Shown here: in pieces, positions 1 to 8,615 of the stretch
Layout of the letters: each line of letters opens with the position of its first letter
How positions within the stretch are numbered: the first letter of the stretch is position 1
Assembly: GCF_018449675.1 (NCBI RefSeq)
Contig: NZ_JAAVUZ010000003.1
Coordinates: 248,001-312,000, forward strand
DNA: 64,000 bases
Direction of reading: 5' to 3'
Origin: Glaciihabitans sp. dw_435
GTDB taxonomy: Bacteria; Actinomycetota; Actinomycetes; Actinomycetales; Microbacteriaceae
The notes under the pieces: generated by a model
Told to the model about the DNA's origin: nothing
The model's database searches: none
Seen by the model: the letters and a program-made list of their open reading frames with translations, nothing else
Translations under genes and position numbers: made by a program

Positions 1-650
1 CCCAAGAGTTCGTGGCCCGTGGCCACCGAGTTGCCGTCACCGCGCGATCGGGAGAGGGCCCCGCGGGCACGCTCACGGTACGGGCGGACGTGACGGATGC
101 CGCGTCCATCGACACCGCGTTCACCGAGGTAGAGGCGGCCCTCGGGCCGGTCGAGGTTGTCGTCGCCAATGCCGGAGTGACCCGCGACATGCTGTTGATG
201 CGCATGACCGAGGACGATTTCACCTCCGTCATCGATACGAACCTCAACGGATCGTTCCGTGTCGTCAAACGTGCCTCCAAGGGCATGATCAAGGCACGGT
301 TCGGCCGGATCATCCTCATTTCGAGCGTGTCCGGCATGCTTGGGGCCGCCGGACAGGTCAACTACTCGGCGTCCAAGAGTGCACTGATCGGTATGGCACG
401 GTCGCTGACGCGGGAGCTCGGCTCGCGGGGAATCACCGCCAACGTTGTTGCGCCGGGTCTGATCGACACGGACATGACGGCGGAGCTGCCCGAAGCCACC
501 CTCGCCGACTACAAGAAGTCAATTCCCGCCGGACGCTTCGCGACTCCGGAAGAAGTGGCGAAGGTCATCGCCTGGGTGGCAGGCGACGACGCGGGCTACA
601 TCTCGGGAGCCGTCATCCCGGTCGACGGTGGCCTCGGAATGGGCCACTAG
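1..650 (+). CDS. fabG: SDR-family 3-oxoacyl-ACP reductase, 5'-truncated by window edge
   Basis: Short-chain dehydrogenase of the FabG type, which reduces 3-oxoacyl-ACP with NADPH in fatty-acid elongation. The reading frame is open to base 1 (…EFVARGHRVAV), so the Rossmann glycine motif lies before the window and the GTG at 12 is not the true start. What remains shows the NAG motif (NAGVTRDML), the active-site serine stretch (ILISSVSGM), the catalytic YSASK tyrosine/lysine pair and the C-terminal SGAVIPVDGG that is typical of FabG. It ends 8 bases from the convergent serB stop. The family call is firm; FabG rather than another SDR reductase is inferred from these motifs. Confidence 0.85.
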   Translation, partial: QEFVARGHRVAVTARSGEGPAGTLTVRADVTDAASIDTAFTEVEAALGPVEVVVANAGVTRDMLLMRMTEDDFTSVIDTNLNGSFRVVKRASKGMIKARFGRIILISSVSGMLGAAGQVNYSASKSALIGMARSLTRELGSRGITANVVAPGLIDTDMTAELPEATLADYKKSIPAGRFATPEEVAKVIAWVAGDDAGYISGAVIPVDGGLGMGH

Positions 651-658
651 ACCTCAGA

Positions 659-1297
659 TCAGCCGCGCAGCCCAAGGAGGGGCAGCAGCGCCGACAAATC
701 ACGGACGTCGAGCAGCAGGTCGGCTTCGTCACGCACGGGCGCCTTGGCGTCGAATCCGACGGACAGGCCCGTGATCGCCATCATGTGCAGATCGTTCGCC
801 CCGTCGCCTACGGCCACCGTTCGGGCCAGCGGCACGTCGAAGTCGTCCGCCCACTCGCGCAAGGTGGATGCCTTTGCTTCGGCGTCGATGATCGGACCGA
901 TCAGCCCGCCGGTGAGAACGCCGTCGACCACCTCGAGCCGGTTCGCGCGCCAGTAGTTGAGACCGAGCGCCTCCGCCACCGGGTCCACGACCTCGTGAAA
1001 GCCACCGGACACGACGCCAACGCGCCCGCCGGCGGCCTGAACACCGCGCACCATATCCTGCGCCCCGGCCGTGATCTCCACGTGCTGACCCACGGCGGCA
1101 AAGACACTCTCGGGAAGCCCCGCGAGTGTGGCGACACGGGAGCGGAGGCTCTGCTCGAAGTCCAACTCGCCATTCATCGCCTGGGCCGTGATCCTCGCCA
1201 CAGCGTCGAGCGACCCCGCCTCGCTCGCCAGGAGCTCGATCACCTCGTTCTCGATGAGGGTTGAATCGACATCGAGAACTACGAGAAACCGGGCCAT
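659..1297 (-). CDS. serB: Phosphoserine phosphatase (HAD family)
   Basis: Removes phosphate from O-phosphoserine in the last step of serine synthesis. The 212-residue protein begins with the HAD motif I, LDVDST (nucleophile Asp9 and acid Asp11). It has motif II in VVSGGF and motif III/IV in VAVGDGANDLHMM, all as in SerB. It lacks the N-terminal ACT-like extension of longer SerB proteins, so it is the short form. Its gene faces fabG and shares the orientation of glgC, from which it is separated by 30 bases. An L-serine dehydratase lies far away in the same window at 59.4-60.8 kb, so both synthesis and degradation of serine are encoded here. Confidence 0.9.
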   Translation of the reverse strand: MARFLVVLDVDSTLIENEVIELLASEAGSLDAVARITAQAMNGELDFEQSLRSRVATLAGLPESVFAAVGQHVEITAGAQDMVRGVQAAGGRVGVVSGGFHEVVDPVAEALGLNYWRANRLEVVDGVLTGGLIGPIIDAEAKASTLREWADDFDVPLARTVAVGDGANDLHMMAITGLSVGFDAKAPVRDEADLLLDVRDLSALLPLLGLRG

Positions 1298-1327
1298 GTC
1301 CGAGGTGAGCCTTTCGGGCGAGTTACA

Positions 1328-2566
1328 TCAAGATACGTGAACTCCCTTGCCGACAACGGTGATGCCCGTTTCCGTCACGGTGAAGCCCCTGGCGCGATCC
1401 GCGTCCGCGTCAACACCAACCGTAGCGCCTTCGTCGATGACCACATCCTTGTCGAGGATCGCTCGACGAACGACCGCATTCGCGCCGATAACCACCCGCT
1501 CGAACACGACAGAATCGACGACGGTGGCGCCCGAACCCACCACGCACCACGGCCCGAGAACGCTGCGTTCCAAGTGCGCCCCGGAGATCACCGTTCCCAG
1601 CGAAACGATCGAGTCGATCGTGGTGCCAAGGTTCCCCTTGGCGTCGCGCACGAACTTTGCCGGCGGGGAGTTGAGCTGCTGGCTGTAGATCGGCCATTCG
1701 CGGTTGTAGAGGTTGAAGATCGGCAGCGCCGAGATGAGGTCCTGGTGCGCATCGAAGAACGATTCGATCGTTCCCACGTCACGCCAGTAGTACTTGTCCC
1801 GGTCGGTGGAGCCGGGAACATCGTTGTGGTTGAGGTCGTAGACGCCCGCCTCGCCACGCGAAACGAAGTCAGGAACGATGTCACCACCCATGTCGTGATT
1901 CGACTCGGTGTTCTCCCCATCGCGGATCACCGCTTCCATCAGGATGTCCGCGTTGAACACGTAATTACCCATAGAGGCGAGCACTTCGCCGGGCGACTCC
2001 TCGAGGCCAACGGCGTCCTTGGGCTTCTCGAGGAACGCCTTAATGCGGGTGGGGTCGTCCTTGTCCAGTTCGATCACGCCGAACTGGTCGGCGAGGGAGA
2101 TGGGCTGGCGGATCGCCGCGACCGTCACCCCGGCGCCGGACGCGATGTGCGCCTCGATCATCTGGGCGAAGTCCATGCGGTAGACGTGATCGGCTCCGAC
2201 CACAACGACGATGTCGGGCTTTTCATCGCGCAAGAGGTTGAGACTTTGAAGGATGGCGTCGGCGGATCCGCTGAACCATCGCTTGCCGAGACGCTGCTGA
2301 GCCGGGACCGACGCGATGTACGCGTTCAGGAGACCGCTCATATGCCAGGTCTGGGATACATGACGGTCAAGACTGTGGGACTTGTACTGGGTCAGTACGA
2401 CAATTTGGCTCAGGCCCGAGTTGATCAGGTTGCTGAGTGCAAAGTCGATCAGTCGGTATCCGCCCCCAAAGGGAACTGCGGGCTTCGCACGGTCTGCGGT
2501 CAGGGGCATCAAACGCTTGCCCTCTCCACCAGCAAGGACAATGCCAAATATCTTCTTCGATGCCAT
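1328..2566 (-). CDS. glgC: Glucose-1-phosphate adenylyltransferase
   Basis: Makes ADP-glucose from glucose-1-phosphate and ATP, the committed step of bacterial glycogen/alpha-glucan synthesis. At 412 residues it has the normal length of the family. The N-terminal nucleotidyltransferase domain shows [11 protein letters not shown] near residues 13-23, the [14 protein letters not shown] substrate loop at about 33-46, and [12 protein letters not shown]. The C-terminal third is a left-handed beta-helix rich in V/I/G/A repeats ([20 protein letters not shown] region). It is transcribed divergently from the glucosyl/maltosyl transferase gene across 47 bases, the arrangement known for the mycobacterial glgC-glgM pair. 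Confidence 0.95.
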   Translation of the reverse strand: MASKKIFGIVLAGGEGKRLMPLTADRAKPAVPFGGGYRLIDFALSNLINSGLSQIVVLTQYKSHSLDRHVSQTWHMSGLLNAYIASVPAQQRLGKRWFSGSADAILQSLNLLRDEKPDIVVVVGADHVYRMDFAQMIEAHIASGAGVTVAAIRQPISLADQFGVIELDKDDPTRIKAFLEKPKDAVGLEESPGEVLASMGNYVFNADILMEAVIRDGENTESNHDMGGDIVPDFVSRGEAGVYDLNHNDVPGSTDRDKYYWRDVGTIESFFDAHQDLISALPIFNLYNREWPIYSQQLNSPPAKFVRDAKGNLGTTIDSIVSLGTVISGAHLERSVLGPWCVVGSGATVVDSVVFERVVIGANAVVRRAILDKDVVIDEGATVGVDADADRARGFTVTETGITVVGKGVHVS

Positions 2567-2613
2567 GGCTACAGAGTATTGCGTCCAGCCGCTGCTGTAC
2601 TAGCGTCTAGAGC

Positions 2614-3795
2614 ATGCGAGTAGACCTGATAAGCCGCGAATATCCGCCCGAGGTATATGGCGGAGCCGGAGTGCACGTAGCCGAATTGGTCCGCGCAATG
2701 CGCGACGACGTTGATGTCGTCGTCCGTTGCTTCGGCGGACCCCGCGACGAACCGGGGGTATTCAACTATCCCGTGCCGGCCGAATTAGCCGGCGCAAATC
2801 CCGCCCTGGCGACCTTGGGGGTTGACCTGCAGATCGCTAACGATGTAGTCGGCGCCGACGTAGTGCATTCGCACACCTGGTATGCCAACGCGGCCGGTCA
2901 TTTGGCCTCCATGCTGCACGGAATTCCCCATGTGGTCACGGCTCACAGCCTCGAACCGCTGCGCCCGTGGAAGGCCGAGCAACTCGGCGGGGGATACCGC
3001 GTGTCGAGTTGGATCGAATCCACCGCCTTCGCCGGAGCCGCCGCCGTCATTGCCGTCAGTGATGGCATGCGCCGCGACATCCTGCGTTCCTACCCGTTCC
3101 TCGACGAGGAGAAGGTCGTGACCGTGCACAACGGCATCGACCTCACCCGGTGGAAGCCCATCGATGATGCCGACGTGGTCCGTGGCCTCGGGATCGACCC
3201 CGACCGCCCCTCGGTCGTCTTCGTGGGTCGCATCACCCGGCAAAAGGGACTGCCCTACCTTCTCCGTGCTGCGGCGCTCCTCCCGCCCGAGGTGCAACTC
3301 GTGCTGTGTGCCGGCGCGCCCGACACCCCGGAGATTCTCGCGGAGGTCGAAGCGGGCGTCGCAGCCCTCCAGCAGGAGCGCACCGGTGTGGTCTGGATCG
3401 ATCGTCTGCTCAGCCAGCCCGAGCTCTCCGCCGTGCTCACCGCGGCGACCACGTTCGTATGCCCGTCTGTCTATGAGCCGCTGGGGATCGTCAATCTTGA
3501 GGCAATGGCCTGCGGCGCCCCCGTCGTGGGGACAGCGACCGGAGGAATCCCCGAGGTCGTCGAGGACGGCGTCACCGGGCGTCTTGTGCCGATCGAGCAA
3601 CTCCAGGACGGCACCGGCACGCCCATCGACCCCGAAAAGTTCATCGCTGATCTCGCCCGGATCCTCACCGAGGTGGTAAGCGATCCAGAGACGGCGCGGA
3701 CGATGGGCGAGGCCGGGCGCCGGCGCGCGGAAACCCACTTCAGCTGGGACCGCATCGCGCTGCGAACGCGAGAGATCTACGCTTCTCTGCTCTAG
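2614..3795 (+). CDS. glgA: Actinobacterial glycogen synthase / maltose-1-phosphate synthase (GT4)
   Basis: A 393-residue GT-B glycosyltransferase that uses ADP-glucose. It begins MRVDLISREYPPEVYGGAG and carries the C-terminal donor-binding signature VYEPLGIVNLEAMACG. Its size and start resemble the actinobacterial enzyme once called GlgA and later shown in mycobacteria to be GlgM, which makes alpha-maltose-1-phosphate for the GlgE pathway, rather than the ~480-residue GT5 glycogen synthase. Divergence from glgC supports this. No glgE, glgB or pep2 is visible in the window, so which activity dominates cannot be told from sequence alone. Confidence 0.9.
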   Translation: MRVDLISREYPPEVYGGAGVHVAELVRAMRDDVDVVVRCFGGPRDEPGVFNYPVPAELAGANPALATLGVDLQIANDVVGADVVHSHTWYANAAGHLASMLHGIPHVVTAHSLEPLRPWKAEQLGGGYRVSSWIESTAFAGAAAVIAVSDGMRRDILRSYPFLDEEKVVTVHNGIDLTRWKPIDDADVVRGLGIDPDRPSVVFVGRITRQKGLPYLLRAAALLPPEVQLVLCAGAPDTPEILAEVEAGVAALQQERTGVVWIDRLLSQPELSAVLTAATTFVCPSVYEPLGIVNLEAMACGAPVVGTATGGIPEVVEDGVTGRLVPIEQLQDGTGTPIDPEKFIADLARILTEVVSDPETARTMGEAGRRRAETHFSWDRIALRTREIYASLL

Positions 3796-3807
3796 GCTGA
3801 GACGATC

Positions 3808-4590
3808 ATGGCAAGCGTTCTCCAGCTCACTGACGTCTCCATCATTCGCGACGGTACAACTATCCTCGACCACGTCTCGTGGACCGTGGACAGTTCCGAA
3901 CGGTGGGTGATTCTCGGACCCAACGGCGCGGGCAAAACTACCCTCCTCCAGGTTGCGGCGGCGCTGGTGCATCCCAGTTCCGGCACGGCGCAGATCCTGG
4001 ATGACACGCTCGGAGCTGTCGACGTTTTCGAGCTGCGCCCGCGCATCGGCTTCGCCTCCTCGGCGATGGCCAAGCGCATTCCCGCGACCGAGACCGTGCT
4101 GAACGTCGTGCTGACGGCGGCCTGGTCGGTAACCGGACGCTGGAACGAGGTCTACGAAGACATCGACGTGCGTCGCGCGGAACGGGTGCTCGCCGAATGG
4201 AAGCTCGACCACCTGTCGGGTCGCCGCTTTGGTCTCCTCAGTGACGGCGAACAGAAGCGGGTGCAGATTGCCCGCGCGGTCATGACCGACCCCGAGCTCC
4301 TGCTGTTGGACGAGCCCGCGGCCAGCCTCGACCTTGGCTCGCGTGAGGAGTTGCTGCAGCTCCTCGGTGGCTACGCCAGCGCTCCGGAGGCGCCGGGCAT
4401 CGTGATGGTGACACACCACGTCGAGGAGATTCCCGTGGGATTCACCCACGCGCTCTTGCTGACCAACGGTGCCATCCACGCGGCAGGCCCCATCGGCGAC
4501 GTCATCACAGTGGATGTCCTCAGCAGTGCGTTCGGGCTGCAACTGGCCGTGACATCCGACAATGGACGGTTCACCGCCCGGGCGGTCTAG
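3808..4590 (+). CDS. ABC transporter ATP-binding protein (YlmA-like)
   Basis: A 260-residue ABC ATPase. Walker A is GPNGAGKTT at about residues 35-43, the signature motif is the slightly unusual LSDGEQKRVQ (Asp for Ser/Gly at the second position), Walker B is LLLLDEPAAS, and the switch histidine is in VTHHVEEI. It starts 12 bases after glgA, so it may be cotranscribed, but no membrane permease gene is next to it. Stand-alone ATPases of this type are often annotated YlmA-like with unknown substrate. A role in transport or in another ABC-type function cannot be settled here. Confidence 0.8.
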   Translation: MASVLQLTDVSIIRDGTTILDHVSWTVDSSERWVILGPNGAGKTTLLQVAAALVHPSSGTAQILDDTLGAVDVFELRPRIGFASSAMAKRIPATETVLNVVLTAAWSVTGRWNEVYEDIDVRRAERVLAEWKLDHLSGRRFGLLSDGEQKRVQIARAVMTDPELLLLDEPAASLDLGSREELLQLLGGYASAPEAPGIVMVTHHVEEIPVGFTHALLLTNGAIHAAGPIGDVITVDVLSSAFGLQLAVTSDNGRFTARAV

Positions 4591-4752
4591 CTATCCGGCC
4601 TCGGTCGACCGCGACACGCTCGGCGGGTATTTCCGAGGAAGCTTCGTCGCGGAGATCAAGTCTGGTACTCTGAGAAGTCGGTTCGGCGCGCTTCGTCGCG
4701 CAGACCACCACAATCTTTCCCCATCCTGATAACAACAAGCCAAGGATCCACC

Positions 4753-5001
4753 ATGAAGTCTGATACTCACCCCACGTACGCGCCGATCGTGTTCCGCGAC
4801 CTGGCCTCTGGTGCGACGTTCCTGACGCGCTCCACCGTGACCAGCCAGAAGACCATCGAGCTCGACGGCGAGACCTACCCGGTCATCGACGTGGAAATCT
4901 CGTCCGAGTCGCACCCGTTCTACACGGGCAAGCAGCGCATCATGGACTCTGCGGGACGCGTCGAGAAGTTCAACTCGCGCTACGCGGGTTTCGGAAAGTA
5001 A
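4753..5001 (+). CDS. rpmE2: 50S ribosomal protein L31 type B (cysteine-free)
   Basis: An 82-residue L31 of the type that lacks the CxxC zinc ribbon: there is no cysteine in the whole protein. In bacteria that have both forms, this version replaces the zinc-containing L31 when zinc is scarce, usually under Zur control. I looked in the 160-base region before the gene for a Zur-like AT-rich palindrome and did not see one, so it may be the main or only L31. The start ATG follows a purine-rich CAAGGATCCACC. It is followed at once by a strong hairpin terminator (5019-5060). Confidence 0.93.
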   Translation: MKSDTHPTYAPIVFRDLASGATFLTRSTVTSQKTIELDGETYPVIDVEISSESHPFYTGKQRIMDSAGRVEKFNSRYAGFGK

Positions 5002-5018
5002 CTCTTTCCCCCAGCATT

Positions 5019-5060
5019 ACGACAAAGGCGACCAACGATAACGTTGGTCGCCTTTGTCGT
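5019..5060. terminator. Bidirectional hairpin terminator, 19-bp perfect stem
   Basis: Left arm 5019-5037 and right arm 5042-5060 are perfect complements around the 4-base loop ATAA; the arms start ACGACAAAGGCG. It lies between the convergent ends of rpmE2 and the exonuclease gene and would work in both directions, since the stem carries an A/T-rich block in each arm. Confidence 0.85.
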
Positions 5061-5082
5061 GGGCGGATGACGCGAGGCGCGG

Positions 5083-5787
5083 TTAGCGCTCGGGCCACGC
5101 GCCCGACGTGGTGAAGTCGGGGTTGTGCGTGCGGCGCATGTAGTCCTGGAAACTCGCGGACTGCTCCTCGCACCAGCCGACCTGCTGCGAGTGCAGCTCT
5201 ATCGCGTCGATGTCGAGTTCGGCGCCATACGCGCGGACCATCGCCTGGGCGACACGCCCCGCAGCGACAGCGTCGGCAGCGGCGTCGTGGGCACCTACGA
5301 GGTCCACACCGTAGAAGAGCGCGGCGGCCTCCAGGGTGCGCTTTCCCTTGCGGTACTTGTCCACCGCCTTATCCAGTACGAGCGGATCGATGACGGGCGA
5401 GGGACCGACCAGGGGTGCGATGCCATAGCGCACGGCCTCGCGGTTGAGCAGGCTGAGATCGTAGGCCGCGTTATAGATGGTGACGGCGATGCCACGTTCG
5501 AACAGGGAACGAAGAGTGTCGACGATCTCGGCGACCACCAGCGCCGCCGGACGGCCCTCCGCACGGGCGCGTTCGGTGGTGATGCCGTGCACGGCCGTCG
5601 CCTGCTCGGGGATCTCCACCCCGGGATCTGCCAGCCAGTCGTAGCGCTCGACGAGCGCGCCTGTCGAGTCGAGGACACCCACATGGGCCGACACGATGCG
5701 GCTGGTTTCGATGTCGATTCCCGTGGTCTCGAGGTCAAAAACCCCAAGAGTGTCGAACCACTGGCCGTTCGTTGTTGAAGCTGTCAT
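5083..5787 (-). CDS. DnaQ-like 3'-5' exonuclease (DEDDh)
   Basis: A 234-residue exonuclease of the DNA polymerase III epsilon type. All three motifs are intact: Exo I FDLETTG (Asp and Glu), Exo II YNAAYDLSLL, and Exo III GAHDAAADA with the catalytic histidine and aspartate. It may proofread or degrade single-stranded DNA; stand-alone forms in Microbacteriaceae are common and their partners are not known from sequence. I take the ATG at 5787; a GTG two codons upstream (5793) is also in frame and neither has a clear ribosome site. Compare the second, degenerate member of this fold at 55.7 kb. Confidence 0.85.
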   Translation of the reverse strand: MTASTTNGQWFDTLGVFDLETTGIDIETSRIVSAHVGVLDSTGALVERYDWLADPGVEIPEQATAVHGITTERARAEGRPAALVVAEIVDTLRSLFERGIAVTIYNAAYDLSLLNREAVRYGIAPLVGPSPVIDPLVLDKAVDKYRKGKRTLEAAALFYGVDLVGAHDAAADAVAAGRVAQAMVRAYGAELDIDAIELHSQQVGWCEEQSASFQDYMRRTHNPDFTTSGAWPER

Positions 5788-5862
5788 GCACACACCGTAG
5801 CGGCAGCCAGTGACACTACTCGGCTGCCGCTACGGGGTGTGAATAATTCGATCGGGACCCGG

Positions 5863-7587
5863 CTACGAACGCCCGCCCGCAAAGTGCGATTCGCCGACGT
5901 GCAGCCAGTAGAAGCTCTGCGTGCCGAGGGTCAGCGTGACGGATCCGTCCTCGTTGATTGTGGGGAACTGCCCACCACCGAACAGGTCGTACAGGCTGGA
6001 TCCGCCCAGTTCATCCATCTGAATGGTGACCGACACCGGGTTGTGGGCGAAGCTGAACACGCACAGGATCTTCTCCGGGGCATCCCCAAACTGCGATCCA
6101 GACCCCTCATATTCGCGCACAAACGCAAGCACAGACTCGTGATCCGTCTGCAGCATGCGCAGCTCGCCGAGCCCGAACGTGGGATGAGCCTTGCGCACGT
6201 GGATCACGTTGCGCACCCAGTGCAGCAGTGACCGTGACTGCGCCAGCTGGGATTCGACATTGACCAGGTTGTAGTTGTAGACGAGCGACTGAACGACGGG
6301 CAGGTACAGCTTGCCCGGGTCCGCGGTGGAGAAGCCGGCGTTGCGGTCCGGCGTCCACTGCATGGGCGTGCGCGAGCTGTCGCGGTCGGGGAGCCAGATG
6401 TTGTCGCCCATGCCAATCTCGTCCCCGTAGTAGAGGAACGGACTGCCCTTGAGCGAGAACAAGAGTGCGTGGGCGAGCTCGAGCTCTGCGCGGGAGTTGT
6501 CCAGAAGCGGCGCCAGACGGCGTCGGATACCGATGTTTGATCGCATGCGGGGGTCGTACGCGTACCAGCCGTACATCGCCTGGCGGTATTCCTCGGACAC
6601 CATCTCGAGGGTGAGCTCGTCGTGGTTGCGAAGGAAGACACCCCAGCCAGCTCCGCTCGGAACGTCGGTGGCCTCCGAGAGAATGCGGATCAGCTCGCCG
6701 GCCTGCTGGGAACGAAGGGAGTAGAAGATGCGGGGCATGACGGGGAAGTCGAAAGCCATGTGGCACTCGGGCTCTTCCTCGGTACCGAAGAACTGCACGA
6801 CCTCCTGCGGCCACTGGTTCGCCTCGGCGATCAGGATTCGTCCGGGGTAGTCCCGGTCGATCATGGTGCGCAGGTCGCGAATGAACTGGTGGGTCTCCGG
6901 CTCGCCCTCACCGTTGCCCTCTTCGGTCTCGAAGAGGTACGGGATCGCGTCAAGACGGATTCCGTCGACACCCAGATCCATCCAGAAACGGACGGTGTCG
7001 AAGACCGCCTCGCGCACGGCCGGGTTCTCGAAGTTGAGGTCGGGCTGGTGCGAGAAGAAGCGGTGGAAGAAGAACTGGCGGCGCACCGGGTCGAAGGTCC
7101 AGTTGGACTCCTCGGTGTCGACGAAGATGATGCGGATGTTCTTGTACTCTTCGTCCGTGTCGCGCCAGACGTAGAAGTCGCCGTAGGGACCCTCGGGGTC
7201 TTCGCGCGACTGCTGGAACCAGTCGTGGGCATCCGAGGTGTGGTTCAACGGGTAGTCGATGACGATGCGCATGTTGCGCTCGTGCGCCTTGGTGACGAGG
7301 TCACGGAATTCTTCCAGCGTGCCGAACTCCGGCAGGATCGCGTGGAAGTCAGAGACGTCGTATCCGCCATCGCGCAGGGGCGACTGGTAGAACGGCGGGA
7401 GCCAGAGAGCGTCCACACCCAGCCACTGCAGGTAGTCGAGGCGGGAAATCAGCCCGCTCAGGTCGCCCGCGCCGTCGCCATTGCTGTCGACGAAACTGCG
7501 CACCATGACTTCGTAGAAGACAGCGCGTCTGTACCACTGCGGATCCAGGGCAAGACCAGGCATCTGGATGGGGGCGGTGAAGGTCAC
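5863..7587 (-). CDS. treS: Trehalose synthase (maltose alpha-D-glucosyltransferase), GH13
   Basis: Interconverts maltose and trehalose. The 574-residue protein has the GH13 order: AVFYEVMVRSF, then DYLQWLGVDALWLPPF, nucleophile Asp in DGIRLDAIPY, acid/base Glu in ILIAEANQWP and the transition-state pair in RNHDELTLE, ending with a C-terminal beta domain. I chose the GTG at 7587 because AAAGGAG lies just before it; longer in-frame extensions are low-complexity and run into the divergent gene. The maltokinase (pep2) domain fused or adjacent in some actinobacteria is absent. Together with glgC and glgA/glgM this indicates active trehalose/alpha-glucan metabolism. Confidence 0.93.
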   Translation of the reverse strand: MTFTAPIQMPGLALDPQWYRRAVFYEVMVRSFVDSNGDGAGDLSGLISRLDYLQWLGVDALWLPPFYQSPLRDGGYDVSDFHAILPEFGTLEEFRDLVTKAHERNMRIVIDYPLNHTSDAHDWFQQSREDPEGPYGDFYVWRDTDEEYKNIRIIFVDTEESNWTFDPVRRQFFFHRFFSHQPDLNFENPAVREAVFDTVRFWMDLGVDGIRLDAIPYLFETEEGNGEGEPETHQFIRDLRTMIDRDYPGRILIAEANQWPQEVVQFFGTEEEPECHMAFDFPVMPRIFYSLRSQQAGELIRILSEATDVPSGAGWGVFLRNHDELTLEMVSEEYRQAMYGWYAYDPRMRSNIGIRRRLAPLLDNSRAELELAHALLFSLKGSPFLYYGDEIGMGDNIWLPDRDSSRTPMQWTPDRNAGFSTADPGKLYLPVVQSLVYNYNLVNVESQLAQSRSLLHWVRNVIHVRKAHPTFGLGELRMLQTDHESVLAFVREYEGSGSQFGDAPEKILCVFSFAHNPVSVTIQMDELGGSSLYDLFGGGQFPTINEDGSVTLTLGTQSFYWLHVGESHFAGGRS

Positions 7588-7703
7588 TTCGCTCCTTTCG
7601 AGCGCGCATTCCGGCTGCGATGCCGGCTTCTGAGCAAGTGGTATTGAGTCTAGGTGGAGGCCGGAAGCGTTTGCGCAGTCGCCGCTCCATAGACTTGAAC
7701 CAA

Positions 7704-8615
7704 ATGCCCATTGAATCGCCGTACGCAGCCCTGCTCGATGCCGTTCCCGTGACGGAGTCCGAGGTGTCGGTGTTGGGCAGCTCCACCAGGTACTGGACGT
7801 ACGGGGCGGATGACGCGCCGCTGACGATCGTGGCGGTGCATGGTTTCCGTGGCGAGCACCACGGTCTCGATCCGGTCGTCGCACACCTGTCCGGTGTTCG
7901 CGTGATCAGCCCCGACCTTCCCGGCTTCGGGGAATCCACACCGCTGACCGAGGTGGACACCTCCATCGAGGGCTACTCGGCGTGGCTCACCGGGTTCGTC
8001 GGGCAGCTGGGGCTGACGGGGGAGGCGATCATCCTCGGACACTCCTTCGGGTCCATCGTCACCTCCCACGCGGTCGCTGCTGGCCTGCAGACGCCCCGGC
8101 TCGTTCTCATCAACCCGATCGCCGCCCCCGCTCTCTCCGGCCCCAAAGCATTCCTCACGTGGCTGACGGTGCAGTACTACCGCGCGAGTGCCGCCCTGCC
8201 CGAGCGTGCCGGGCTCGCCCTGCTCGGCAATCCCGCCATCGTGCGCTTCACCAGCCTCGCGATGGTCACGACGAAGGACCCGGCGCTGCGTCGGTGGATC
8301 CACGACCAGCACGACACCTATTTCAGCCGGTACTCCGACCGCCGCACGGTGCTCGCCGGCTTCCAGGCGTCGATCACGAGCGATGTCAGCACGGCAGCCC
8401 CCGCCATCTCCGTTCCCACGTTGCTCATCGCCGCCGACCGGGACCCGATCACCAGCGTGAAGGCACTGCACCGCCTCGAAGAGATTTTCCCGAACTCCTC
8501 CCTCGTTATGCTCGAGGGTGTGGGGCATCTAATTCACTACGAGCGTCCCCGTGAGGCCGCACGCGCGATCGTCGACTTCCTCGGCGTTGGCAGCGTGGCG
8601 GAGGCCCAGCCGTGA
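7704..8615 (+). CDS. Alpha/beta hydrolase
   Basis: A 303-residue alpha/beta-hydrolase-fold protein. The oxyanion region is VHGFRGEHHG, the nucleophile elbow GHSFGS, the acid Asp probably in IAADRDPIT and the base His in GVGHLIHYERP. Substrate unknown. I start at ATG 7704 because the in-frame upstream part overlaps the treS promoter region and is compositionally unlike coding sequence. The stop overlaps the GTG start of the glycosyltransferase gene by four bases (GTGA), so the two are translationally coupled and may act on one glycolipid or envelope product; that link is inference. Confidence 0.85.
   Translation: MPIESPYAALLDAVPVTESEVSVLGSSTRYWTYGADDAPLTIVAVHGFRGEHHGLDPVVAHLSGVRVISPDLPGFGESTPLTEVDTSIEGYSAWLTGFVGQLGLTGEAIILGHSFGSIVTSHAVAAGLQTPRLVLINPIAAPALSGPKAFLTWLTVQYYRASAALPERAGLALLGNPAIVRFTSLAMVTTKDPALRRWIHDQHDTYFSRYSDRRTVLAGFQASITSDVSTAAPAISVPTLLIAADRDPITSVKALHRLEEIFPNSSLVMLEGVGHLIHYERPREAARAIVDFLGVGSVAEAQP

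Noticed and set aside
4591-4752. Possible Zur operator before rpmE2
   Set aside because: No AT-rich palindrome of Zur type could be found, so zinc control is not claimed.
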